17,305 nt of DNA from Deltaproteobacteria bacterium (GTDB lineage Bacteria > Desulfobacterota > GWC2-55-46): assembly GCA_016234955.1 (NCBI GenBank), contig JACRNN010000127.1, positions 1 through 17,305 on the forward strand, in the 5' to 3' direction. Both the position numbers and the translations under genes were made by a program. The notes under the pieces are model-generated. The model worked only from the letters and a program-made list of their open reading frames with translations. It searched no databases and was not told the origin of the DNA. This document shows, in pieces, positions 1 through 6,952 of this stretch (the first letter of the stretch is position 1; each line of letters starts with the position of its first letter).

Positions 1-2
1 AA

Positions 3-125
3 GCCACGCACCGCTGGAGAACCGATTACAACGAGAGCCGTCCCCATGACTCGCTGGGGGACCTTACGCCGGATGAATATCGTCAACACAACGCCGAAAA
101 CTCTACTTTAAAACTGTCTACCTGA
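3..125 (+). mobile_element. IS3-family transposase (OrfB), C-terminal end
   Basis: The third forward frame is open from the window edge to a TGA at 123-125 and encodes 40 residues. The segment around DYNESRPHDSLGDLTPDEY is the characteristic C-terminal end of IS3-family OrfB integrases (rve domain), where an RPH-SL-LTP pattern follows the last catalytic Glu. The DDE residues themselves lie left of the window and cannot be seen. The IS right end should lie shortly after the stop. The neighbouring Mrr reading frame loses family resemblance at about 139-140, which sets the likely boundary near there. The element points towards mrr and is the probable cause of that gene's truncation. I could not identify the terminal inverted repeat with certainty because the left end is not in the window. 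Confidence 0.75.
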
Positions 126-691
126 TGGGGAAGCTTACGGCCGTAACCCATTTTAACTAAAAGTTCAACCACCAATCTTTCAAAAAAACCGGGTGAGCAC
201 TCTTTAATCCGAGTTAATAGCTCTTGAGCTATATTCTGTCTTATTTTCTGATAGCCGTACTCCAAAGATTCTTCAGGTGTTTGTTGAGCAGTTGTTTCCG
301 TTTCCGATTCGAATCTTTCTATTCCTTCCTTATCTTTTTTAGACGCCTCTCTGAAATTAATATATTCAGGGTATTGCTCAAGAAATTTCAAGTTTATCTC
401 TGAAAGATTCTTACTTAAAACATCAAGGCCACGTTGAGTTATTTTAAAAACTCCCCGTCTTGCATATTCGATAAGTCCTGCTTTTTTTAGATATGTTCGC
501 GCCCAACCAACTCTGTTATCAAAAACACCTTGCTGACCGCTTGCCAGAAGTTCATTTTTTTCTTCTTCTGATAGAACGAAAACTTCCGCAAGTTTTTCTC
601 GCGCTTCGCGTATGGAATGTTCCTGATTATCGCCAGCAAACTTGAGAAGAGGCAACATCACGCTCTGGAAGTCCGGTATGGCCATACGCAC
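83..691 (-). pseudogene. mrr: Mrr-type restriction endonuclease, truncated by IS insertion
   Basis: Mrr proteins are type IV restriction enzymes that cut modified DNA. They have an N-terminal winged-helix domain (Mrr_N) and a C-terminal PD-(D/E)xK nuclease domain. The reading frame gives a complete Mrr_N-like start (MAIPDFQSVMLPLLKFAGDN) and runs through a linker to the first helix of the nuclease domain (SPGFFERLVVELLVKMGYG, about residues 162-180). After that the family sequence stops, and about 22 residues of unrelated tail are read from the IS3 end before a stop at 83. The catalytic D and QAK motifs are absent, so no nuclease activity is expected; a DNA-binding fragment could still be made. 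Translation may start at GTG 691 (GAAGAGG 8 bases upstream) or at ATG 685, which matches the usual family N-terminus. The gene is A+T-rich compared with the operon to its right. Confidence 0.85.
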
Positions 692-758
692 CTATTTTTC
701 CTCTTCCCCGCAAAAGTCCTAAAAGTCCTCTTGAACAGGTTTTGCCTTATTTTCTAAT

Positions 759-787
759 AATCTATCAATCAGCGGAATTTCGCTCAA
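759..787 (-). promoter_or_regulatory. Possible sigma70 promoter of mrr
   Basis: On the minus strand TTGAGC (787-782) is followed after 17 bases by TAGATT (764-759), 68 bases upstream of the mrr start. Each box matches the consensus at about four of six positions. In A+T-rich DNA such matches arise by chance, so this is weak. Confidence 0.22.
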
Positions 788-852
788 AAATTCGGCGCTG
801 TAAAATATTTTCTGTAAATTAAGAAAATTATTGACAAAATCAAAAATTTATA

Positions 853-880
853 TTGACATTTCCGCACCATGGTGTACAAT
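853..880 (+). promoter_or_regulatory. Strong sigma70 promoter with palindromic operator-like spacer
   Basis: TTGACA (853-858, a perfect -35 box) and TACAAT (875-880, five of six of the -10 consensus) are separated by 16 bases. The spacer contains the 10-bp perfect palindrome CACCATGGTG (865-874), placed where a bound dimeric repressor would block polymerase. Transcription would run rightwards from about 887, but no gene follows; a terminator begins at 904. Palindromes overlapping the promoter are typical of self-repressing toxin-antitoxin or regulator operons, so this may be the promoter of a lost module. That reading is inference. Confidence 0.65.
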
Positions 881-903
881 ATAACTGTAAGTAAGCTAAT
901 CAG

Positions 904-937
904 GCGGCGACTGAGTCATTCGGGCGCCGCTTTTTTT
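904..937 (+). terminator. Intrinsic terminator, forward strand
   Basis: GCGGCG (904-909) pairs with CGCCGC (925-930) around a 15-base loop, and seven T residues follow (931-937). It is oriented for forward transcription and lies only about 20 bases beyond the expected start of the 853-880 promoter's transcript. On the minus strand no U-tract follows the stem, so it is not an intrinsic terminator for the DUF3800 gene, whose stop codon (936-938) touches the T-run. Confidence 0.7.
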
Positions 938-1394
938 ATTTATTTTTCGGCATAATCACTAACCCGTACCCCATATACCGGCCGTTAGAACCTCTCCTAA
1001 GTTTCCTTTCAATAATATGCCAATCCTGCTTGGAATTTTTTCCAAGTACATATCGCCCGATAGGCGAAACAATCAGATCAGCAAGTTGCAAACCTGCAAA
1101 GCCTTTCTTTTTGTCTCTAATATACAACTCGGAAATGTATCTCCTCACCTCGGATGCTGAGACATATCCTGTGCCACTGGTTCGGAGTTCCATCCATGCA
1201 AGCCGGAGTTCGTTATCAAGGGTTTCATCCCTGGACTCAGCTATTATGATGCCGCGCGTACCGCCTCCTCTGTTCTTAACTTCCATCACAAACCGTTCAA
1301 CGAGTATCCTCAAAGAAAGCATATATGGATCAATTGCCGCCAGACCATACCGCGCGAGATGCTCATTTTTCTTGATTACACAGGCTACAATCAT
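936..1394 (-). pseudogene. DUF3800 protein, C-terminal part (split gene)
   Basis: This frame supplies the second part of a DUF3800 protein: MIVACVIKKNEHLARYG, then the conserved GLQLADLIVSPIGRYVLG segment and a GYGLVIMPK end typical of the family. It begins at ATG 1394, overlapping by four bases (ATGA) the stop of the preceding frame that carries the N-terminal part. The two halves add up to about 248 residues, a normal family length, so the natural reading is one gene broken by a frameshift at about 1391-1400. The ATGA overlap could instead let ribosomes restart and make a two-piece protein. DUF3800 has no settled biochemical role and is common among mobile and defence genes. The family call is by motif recall and not by a search. 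Confidence 0.75.
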
Positions 1395-1681
1395 ATATCG
1401 AGCTCATCCATTAGGTGATTAGATTCTCTGTAAAACCGCTCCCTAAATTCCTTACCAGTTAATTTCTGGAATACTCCTCTTCGCCTTGAAATCTCAGCGG
1501 TATGCAAAATAAAGTCATCCCTGCCAAACAAGCTATTTTTATATTCTTTTAGCCGCGGAGTTGCGGTGTTCTCATGATAGTCTATATCCATAATGCAACC
1601 GCCAAGGACAAACAAAGGATATTGTGGATCAATTACATCCAGGCTATGGTCGCCGGATTCGTCTATGAATAAAACAAGCAC
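1391..1681 (-). pseudogene. DUF3800 protein, N-terminal part (split gene)
   Basis: This frame encodes 96 residues starting LVLFIDESGDHSL, the hallmark DUF3800 opening with an acidic FIDESGD motif thought to lie in the active site. It continues through YPLFVLGGCIM to MDELD, where the frame ends in TGA at 1391-1393. The following frame resumes with the residues expected next (IVACVIKK). The start is GTG at 1679-1681, with only a weak upstream TTTGAG in place of a Shine-Dalgarno site, so expression may be poor. The run GATATATG at the junction is a simple dinucleotide repeat where a one-base loss or two-base gain could have happened. Like mrr, the gene is A+T-rich and lies in the accessory segment behind purB. 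Confidence 0.75.
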
Positions 1682-1711
1682 TCAAATAGTCCTAATCTTC
1701 AGCTTAGGAAG

Positions 1712-1843
1712 CTCTGATTAATTATGTTTTTCTGTCATTCTGAGGAAGCGTAGCGACCGAAGAATCTCGTAACTTATTGATTTTATAGACGTTGAGATTC
1801 TTCGCTTTGCTCAGAATGACATGCTATTGCGAATTAATCAGAG
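1712..1843. repeat. Nested palindromic (MITE-like) element
   Basis: Outer arms CTCTGATTAATT (1712-1723) and AATTAATCAGAG (1832-1843) are perfect 12-bp inverted repeats. Inside them lie TGTCATTCTGAG (1733-1744) with its complement CTCAGAATGACA (1810-1821), and CGAAGAATCTC (1758-1768) with its complement GAGATTCTTCG (1794-1804). The whole folds into one long imperfect hairpin of 132 bp with no gene inside. The inner arms have the same core motifs as the repeats flanking the GIY-YIG gene at 6888-7297, so the two belong to one repeat family. No clear target-site duplication is visible. Confidence 0.8.
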
Positions 1844-1883
1844 GTTGTTCCGCATCCAAAATTGCCGACCACTTGCCAAAAGC

Positions 1884-1961
1884 TTATGTAGAATGCCCCT
1901 GATTATCGCCGGCAAACTTGAGAAGCGGCAGCATTACACGCTGGAAGTCCGGTATGGCCAT
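1884..1961 (-). pseudogene. mrr: mrr 5' remnant directly behind purB
   Basis: From ATG 1961 the minus strand encodes 25 residues beginning MAIPDFQRVMLPLLKFAGDN, almost the same as the start of the truncated mrr at 691, and then hits TAA at 1884-1886. Resemblance to mrr ends at the same point. The ATG lies only six bases after the purB stop (1968-1970). Its Shine-Dalgarno-like GAAGAGGAAGGG lies within the last purB codons, so the original arrangement was probably purB-mrr with coupled translation. DNA similarity between the two copies spans 1891-2003 and 615-735 and therefore includes the purB tail. The remnant cannot make a functional protein. Confidence 0.8.
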
Positions 1962-1967
1962 AAGCGC

Positions 1968-3275
1968 CTATCCCTTCCTCTTCCCCGCGAATGCCCTCTT
2001 GAATATATAATCGACGTTCTTTAGGTACGGCCTTATATCGAAGCAGGCGTCCACCTCTTTTTCCGTGAGGTAGTTCATCACCTCGGCGTCGTCGAGGAGG
2101 AGGGACCTGAAGTCCCCGAGCCCTTCCCAGACCTTCATGGCGTTCCTCTGCACTATGGCGTAGGACTCTTCCCTAACAACCCCCTTTTCAACGAGCTTGA
2201 GGAGCACTTTCTGCGAATATACCAGCCCCTTGAGCCTTCCCATGTTCTCCAGCATGTTCTCCGGATAGACGACAAGGCCCTTTATGAGATTAATCGTCCT
2301 TGCGAGCATGAAGTCCAGGAGGATCGTAGAGTCCGGCCCGATGACCCTCTCCACCGAAGAGTGGCTTATGTCCCTCTCGTGCCAGAGCGCGACGTCCTCG
2401 ATGGCGCTCACGGAATATCCCCTTATAAGCCTCGCAAGGCCGGTGAGGTTTTCGGACAATACCGGGTTCCTCTTGTGCGGCATGGCGGAGGAGCCCTTCT
2501 GCCCCTTTGTGAACGGCTCCTCGGCCTCGAGTACCTCGGTCCTCTGGAGGTGCCTTATCTCCACCGCGAACTTCTCGATCGACGCGGCGATGATGGCGAG
2601 CGTCGTGAAGAACTCCGCGTGCCTGTCCCTGTGCACCACCTGGGTTGCCACAGGCTCCGCCTTCAGGCCGAGCTTTTTCAGCGCGTACCCCTCGACCCTC
2701 GGGTCTACGCTTGAAAACGTCCCTACAGCCCCTGAGAGCTTTCCGTAAGAGATTACCTCTCTGGCCCTCTCCATCCGCTCGAGGTTCCTCCTCATCTCGT
2801 CGTGCCAGAGCGCCATCTTGAGCCCGAAGGTCATCGGCTCCGCGTGGATGCCGTGGGAGCGGCCCATCATTACGGTATTCTTATGCTCGTGGGCCTTTTT
2901 CTTCAAGACCTCAAGGAGCGCCTCGATGTCCTCTATTATGAGCCCTGCGGCCTCCCTCAAAAGAAGCGCAAGGGAGGTGTCGAGTATATCGGAGGATGTC
3001 AGCCCCATGTGGATATACCGCGAATCCGGGCCCACAAACTCGGCGACCGAGGTGAGAAAGGCTATGACGTCGTGCTTTACGGTCTTTTCAATCTCGTCTA
3101 TCCTATTAACGTCGAAACGGGCCTTTTTTACGATATTATCGAGCGCGGACTTGGGTATCTTCCCGAGCCTGCACCACGCCTCGCACGCGCATATCTCGAC
3201 GTCGAGCCACCTCTGGAACCTGTTCTCCGGCTCCCAGATGCGGGCCATCTCTTTTCTCGAATAACGCTCTATCAC
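1968..3275 (-). CDS. purB: Adenylosuccinate lyase
   Basis: PurB carries out two steps of purine synthesis in the cytoplasm: it releases fumarate from SAICAR to give AICAR, and from adenylosuccinate to give AMP. The 435-residue product has the fumarase/aspartase superfamily signature GSSAMPHKRNP at about 261-271, whose serine loop holds the catalytic base. It also has TSSDILDT (93-100) and SHGIHAEP (140-147, with the catalytic His) and is full length. The start is GTG 3275, preceded by GGGGGA at a spacing of 8. A plausible promoter lies 40-70 bases upstream, so purB may be transcribed apart from the comEA-cimA-lysC group. The last codons double as the ribosome-binding region of the mrr remnant that follows, and a diverged copy of this tail is found near 700-735. 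Confidence 0.97.
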   Translation of the reverse strand: MIERYSRKEMARIWEPENRFQRWLDVEICACEAWCRLGKIPKSALDNIVKKARFDVNRIDEIEKTVKHDVIAFLTSVAEFVGPDSRYIHMGLTSSDILDTSLALLLREAAGLIIEDIEALLEVLKKKAHEHKNTVMMGRSHGIHAEPMTFGLKMALWHDEMRRNLERMERAREVISYGKLSGAVGTFSSVDPRVEGYALKKLGLKAEPVATQVVHRDRHAEFFTTLAIIAASIEKFAVEIRHLQRTEVLEAEEPFTKGQKGSSAMPHKRNPVLSENLTGLARLIRGYSVSAIEDVALWHERDISHSSVERVIGPDSTILLDFMLARTINLIKGLVVYPENMLENMGRLKGLVYSQKVLLKLVEKGVVREESYAIVQRNAMKVWEGLGDFRSLLLDDAEVMNYLTEKEVDACFDIRPYLKNVDYIFKRAFAGKRKG

Positions 3276-3314
3276 CTTTTAGTTCCCCCTGAAAACACCC
3301 TTGAGTGAAGAAGA

Positions 3315-3344
3315 AATATACCAGAACGCGGCGTCATAATACAA
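3315..3344 (-). promoter_or_regulatory. Candidate sigma70 promoter of purB
   Basis: On the minus strand TTGTAT (3344-3339) and TATATT (3320-3315) are separated by 18 bases, in the 155-bp gap between the ComEA-like gene and purB. Expected transcription would start near 3308, leaving a leader of roughly 30 bases. The -10 box matches five of six consensus bases and the -35 four of six. No terminator for the upstream gene is evident in the gap, so read-through may also occur. Confidence 0.45.
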
Positions 3345-3430
3345 GATGATATTTTTATGGGGAGGGTTGGGGAGGTCGCGCTTCGGAGGGGCTTGAGGAA
3401 AGGATGCTGAGAATACGTATTTTAAAATAT

Positions 3431-3919
3431 TTACCGCGTCTTTCGCCTGAGGCCTTCGGGGTCTTTCGCCCCACGCGCGTCTTTGCCAGCCGTTATGAGC
3501 CCGCGCACCCTTTCGTATTTGCCGGGGCCTATGCCCTTTACCTCCAACATATCTTCCGTGGAGGTGAAACCGCCCTTCTCCAGCCTCTTCTCAATGATCC
3601 TGTCCGCGGTCTTTTCGCCAATGCCGGGGAGCATCATGAGCTCGCTCCGGCCGGCCGCGTTTATGTCGATGGGGAATCCCGGAAAGACGACCTTCCTTGA
3701 GGCGTCCTTAACGCCCTGGTTCCGGGGTCTGGACTCGACCGAGGGACGTCCCGCCTCGTTTGGGATGGGGGATTGCGCCGCGGACGGTCCGTTGTTGCCC
3801 AAGGGGTCCGTGGCGTGACGGGAGAACGGGAGCCAATCCGGCGTCTTTAAAAAAAAAACGACGAGGAAAGTGACGGCAAGGAAGCAGAACGCCGCGTACC
3901 TCTTCGCTTCGGTCGCCAT
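3431..3919 (-). CDS. Membrane-anchored helix-hairpin-helix protein, ComEA-like
   Basis: The 162-residue protein has an N-terminal hydrophobic segment (about residues 9-24, FCFLAVTFLVVFFL), a low-complexity polar linker, and a C-terminal pair of helix-hairpin-helix motifs. These start at DINAAGRSELMMLPGIG (85-101) and end at VKGIGPGKYERV (128-138). This is the layout of ComEA-type proteins, which bind incoming double-stranded DNA outside the membrane during transformation, although such short HhH proteins also occur in bacteria not known to be competent. No other competence gene is in the window. ATG 3919 has GAGG 9 bases upstream. The hydrophobic segment is encoded across a run of ten T residues (3849-3858), a slippage-prone site. 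The gene begins 66 bases after cimA. Confidence 0.8.
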   Translation of the reverse strand: MATEAKRYAAFCFLAVTFLVVFFLKTPDWLPFSRHATDPLGNNGPSAAQSPIPNEAGRPSVESRPRNQGVKDASRKVVFPGFPIDINAAGRSELMMLPGIGEKTADRIIEKRLEKGGFTSTEDMLEVKGIGPGKYERVRGLITAGKDARGAKDPEGLRRKTR

Positions 3920-3985
3920 CTCTTCCCACCTCGGTTAAGGGTTTGTCGGGCGCGGGCCATTACGCCTCCGGCGCGGTCAGGCCCG

Positions 3986-5578
3986 TCAATGCCTGGCGGC
4001 GCGCCGTTTCGGCCTTTTCTTACCGTCCTTGAAGAGCTTGTATTCGAGGCTGTCCACAAGGGCCTGCCAGCTCGCCTCTATCACGTTGTCGGATACGCCG
4101 ACAGTGCCCCATTTCTCGCTGTTGTCCCCGGACTCCACGAGCACCCTCACCTTTGCCGCCGTGCCCTGCATGCCGGCAAGGACCCTGACCTTGAAGTCAA
4201 GGAGCCTTACCTCCTTGATGGACGGATAGAACCTCTCAAGGGCCTTCCTGAGAGCCGCGTCAAGGGCGTTGACCGGGCCGTTGCCCTCGGCGGCGGTATG
4301 CTCCACCACCCCGTTGACCTCGAGCTTTATGGTGGCCTCGGCGTGCGGGGCCTCGCCCTCTTTCCTCTTCTCGTCGATGACCCTGAACCCCAGGAGCCTG
4401 AAGTACCTCTCCTTTTTCTTAAGCGCCTTCTGAATGAGTAGCTCGAAGGACGCCTCGGCGCCCTCGTACTGGAACCCCTGGTGCTCAAGCGCCTTCAGCT
4501 CGCTCAGCACATCCTGCACCGTCCTGGAATCGCTCTCTATGTCGAGCCCGTACTCCTGCGCCTTGAAGAGGATATTCGACCTGCCGGAGAGGTCGGAGAC
4601 CAGCACCCTCTGGCGGTTGCCGACGAGCTCTGGCCTTATGTGCTCGTATGTGAGCGGGCTCTTCAACACCGCGCTCACGTGAATACCGGCCTTGTGCGCG
4701 AAGGCGCTCTCGCCGACGTAGGGCTGGTGCTTCTGATGCGGGAGGTTGGCGAGCTCGTAGACGAACCCGGCCGTGTCGCGGAGCCTCGCGAGCCTCTCGT
4801 CCGTAATGCAGTCTATCCCCATCTTGAGCTTCAGGGCCGGGATGATGGAGCAGAGGTTGGCGTTGCCGCACCTCTCGCCAAAGCCGTTTATCGTGCCCTG
4901 TACCATGACGGCGCCCTCGTTGACCGCCACCAGCGTGTTCGCCACGGCGGTCTCGGAGTCGTTGTGGGCGTGGATGCCGATATCGGCCAGCACCGTCCTT
5001 TTAACGTCCCTTACCATGGCCGCGGCCTCGAAAGGGAGCGTGCCGCCGTTCGTGTCGCACAGCACTATGCAGTCGGCCCCCGCGTCCTGCGCGGTTAGGA
5101 GGGCCGTTACCGCGTACTCCGGGTCCTCCTTGTACCCGTCGAAGAAGTGCTCGGCGTCGAAGAATACGGCGCCCGCCCTCTTTTTCAGGTAGCTTATAGT
5201 GTCGTGTATCATGTCGAGGTTCTCCTCCAGAGAGACCCGGAGGGCCTTTGACACGTGCATCTTCCAGGCCTTGCCGAATACCGTCACCGCGGGCGCGCCT
5301 GAAGCGAGGAGCGCCTTGATGTTGGGGTCGTCCTTCGCCTTTACCCCGGCCCTCCTCGTGGAGCCGAAGCTGACGAGAATCGAGTTGGCGAGCCTCTGCC
5401 TCTTCATCTCCGTGAAGAACTCGATGTCCCTGGGGTTGCTCCCCGGCCACCCGCCCTCTATGTAGTGGATGCCGAGGTCGTCGAGGCGGTGCGCTATGCG
5501 CACCTTGTCCTCCACCGAAAAAGAGATGTCCTCGGCCTGGGTGCCGTCACGAAGCGTAGTGTCGTAGAGTTTGACCAT
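3986..5578 (-). CDS. cimA: (R)-citramalate synthase
   Basis: CimA condenses acetyl-CoA with pyruvate to make (R)-citramalate, the threonine-independent entry to isoleucine. The 530-residue protein has the LeuA/HMGL-like TIM barrel with TTLRDGTQ (7-14), the metal-binding HAHND segment near 208, and GFGERCGNANL, followed by a linker and a C-terminal LeuA dimerisation/regulatory domain from about 400. Length and the GERCGNAN form fit the CimA branch better than 2-isopropylmalate synthase; confusion with homocitrate synthase is unlikely. It begins 9 bases after the lysC stop, so the two are almost certainly cotranscribed. Pairing with aspartate kinase puts two branched-chain/aspartate-family entry enzymes together. 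Feedback control by isoleucine through the C-terminal domain is known for the family but is not shown here. Confidence 0.93.
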   Translation of the reverse strand: MVKLYDTTLRDGTQAEDISFSVEDKVRIAHRLDDLGIHYIEGGWPGSNPRDIEFFTEMKRQRLANSILVSFGSTRRAGVKAKDDPNIKALLASGAPAVTVFGKAWKMHVSKALRVSLEENLDMIHDTISYLKKRAGAVFFDAEHFFDGYKEDPEYAVTALLTAQDAGADCIVLCDTNGGTLPFEAAAMVRDVKRTVLADIGIHAHNDSETAVANTLVAVNEGAVMVQGTINGFGERCGNANLCSIIPALKLKMGIDCITDERLARLRDTAGFVYELANLPHQKHQPYVGESAFAHKAGIHVSAVLKSPLTYEHIRPELVGNRQRVLVSDLSGRSNILFKAQEYGLDIESDSRTVQDVLSELKALEHQGFQYEGAEASFELLIQKALKKKERYFRLLGFRVIDEKRKEGEAPHAEATIKLEVNGVVEHTAAEGNGPVNALDAALRKALERFYPSIKEVRLLDFKVRVLAGMQGTAAKVRVLVESGDNSEKWGTVGVSDNVIEASWQALVDSLEYKLFKDGKKRPKRRAARH

Positions 5579-5587
5579 AAGCGAATA

Positions 5588-6826
5588 TTACCCCTTCTCC
5601 TCCTCTATCTCTTCCTTGCCGAGCCCGAAGGCCTCGTGCAGGACCCTTACCGCGAGCTCCGTGTACTTCTCGTCGACGACGCACGATATCTTTATCTCGG
5701 AGGTGGATATCATCTGTATGTTGATCCCCTCCCCGGCCAGCACCTCGAACGTCTTCGAGGCTATGCCAGCGTGGCTCCTCATGCCGGCGCCCACTATCGA
5801 GACCTTTGCGATGTTCGGGTCCCCCTTTACGTCCTGGGCCTCTATCTCCCCGGCGGTCTCGCTTACGAGCTTGAGCGCCCTTTTATAGTCCGAGTTCGCC
5901 ACGGTGAACGTCAGGTCCGTGAGCGCGTCATGGCTTATGTTCTGCACTATCATGTCCACGTTTATTCCGGCCTCGGTCAGCGGGCGGAAGAGCTTGGCGG
6001 CTATCCCCGGTCTGTCCGGTACCCTCAGGACGGATATCTTCGCCTCGTTCTTGTTGTACGTGATGCCGGAAACCACTACCTTCTCCATCTCCTTGTCCTC
6101 CTTGCAAACAAGAGTCCCATCGGCGTTCGAGAACGACGACCTCACCATGACGGGGATATTGTATTTCCTGGCGAACTCCACGGAGCGGGTCTGCAGGACC
6201 TTGGCCCCGAGGCTCGCCATCTCAAGCATCTCGTCGTATGAAATCTTCTTGAGCTTGCGCGCGTCCTGGCAGATGTTAGGGTCGGTCGTGTACACCCCCT
6301 CCACGTCCGTGTATATCTCGCAGAGGTCGGCCTTGAGCGCGGCGGCCAGCGCCACCGCCGTGGTGTCGGAGCCGCCCCTGCCGAGCGTGGTGATGTTGTC
6401 CTCGGAATCCACCCCCTGGAACCCGGCCACGACCGCTATCACCCCGGCGTCGAGCTCCTTCATTATGTTTTTGCCGTCTATGCTCTCTATACGCGCCGAG
6501 CCGAATTGGGAGTCGGTCACTATAGGCACCTGGTGGCCGAGGAAGCTTTTGGCCTTGAGGCCCATCTCCTTCAATGCCAGGGCCAGAAGCCCTATCGTAA
6601 CCTGCTCGCCGGTGGAGACCACGAGGTCGTACTCCCTGCCTATCGGGAACTCGCTCGCCTCGTGGGCGAGGGCCACGAGCCTGTTAGTCTCCCCGGACAT
6701 GGCCGATAGGACCACGACCACCTGATTGCCATTTTTATACGTCCCGACCACGCGCCTGGCTACGTTCTTTATCCTCTCGACGTTGCCTACGGAAGTGCCT
6801 CCGTATTTCTGTACTATAAGCGCCAT
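5588..6826 (-). CDS. lysC: Aspartate kinase
   Basis: The enzyme phosphorylates aspartate, the first step to lysine, threonine, methionine and diaminopimelate for the cell wall. The 412-residue product starts MALIVQKYGGTSVGN with the nucleotide/aspartate-binding KYGGTS (7-12). It has STGEQVT, the GRGGSDTTAVALA loop, and DVEGVYTTDP, followed by two ACT domains in the last about 150 residues that normally bind lysine or threonine as feedback inhibitors. It is monofunctional, with no homoserine dehydrogenase domain. The start ATG 6826 is preceded by AGAGGA at 8 bases. The 5' flank is filled with GTCATTCTGAG-type repeats of the GIY-YIG element, which separates lysC from the upstream lpdA and may alter its transcription. 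Confidence 0.96.
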   Translation of the reverse strand: MALIVQKYGGTSVGNVERIKNVARRVVGTYKNGNQVVVVLSAMSGETNRLVALAHEASEFPIGREYDLVVSTGEQVTIGLLALALKEMGLKAKSFLGHQVPIVTDSQFGSARIESIDGKNIMKELDAGVIAVVAGFQGVDSEDNITTLGRGGSDTTAVALAAALKADLCEIYTDVEGVYTTDPNICQDARKLKKISYDEMLEMASLGAKVLQTRSVEFARKYNIPVMVRSSFSNADGTLVCKEDKEMEKVVVSGITYNKNEAKISVLRVPDRPGIAAKLFRPLTEAGINVDMIVQNISHDALTDLTFTVANSDYKRALKLVSETAGEIEAQDVKGDPNIAKVSIVGAGMRSHAGIASKTFEVLAGEGINIQMISTSEIKISCVVDEKYTELAVRVLHEAFGLGKEEIEEEKG

Positions 6827-6865
6827 AACAACGATCCTCTTGACAAATTATTTCCCCGGCAAAAC

Positions 6866-6952
6866 TGTCATTCTGATCCCTTCGCTATGTCATTCTGAGC
6901 GTCAGCGAAGAATCTCTCTTTTCCGCTCAGGACAGGCTCCGCGAAGAATCTC
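6866..6952. repeat. Left repeat block of the GIY-YIG element
   Basis: Three related motifs lie in tandem. They are a partial TGTCATTCTGA (6866-6876), the full left arm (6888-6915), which is perfectly complementary to 7270-7297, and a third imperfect copy (6925-6952, GCTCAGGACAGGC then CGAAGAATCTC). The third copy overlaps the 3' end of the GIY-YIG coding sequence. Confidence 0.85.

Noticed and set aside
722..847. About 42 open codons on the minus strand upstream of mrr (…LIDRLLENKAK…)
   Set aside because: No start codon is present and the stretch is A+T-rich. It could be the tail of a lost gene, but nothing supports that.
2361..3308. Long forward-strand open frames across purB (2361-2714, 2802-3308 and others)
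   Set aside because: They lie opposite a complete purB, show no protein family features, and reflect G+C-rich codon use on the other strand.
3413..3430. Palindromes AATACGTATT and TATTTTAAAATA just after the ComEA-like gene
   Set aside because: They are short, A+T-only or nearly so, and lack terminator or known operator features.
5465..6725. Forward open frames of 258 and 273 codons over lysC
   Set aside because: They are antisense shadows of lysC and cimA with low-complexity products and no recognisable domains.
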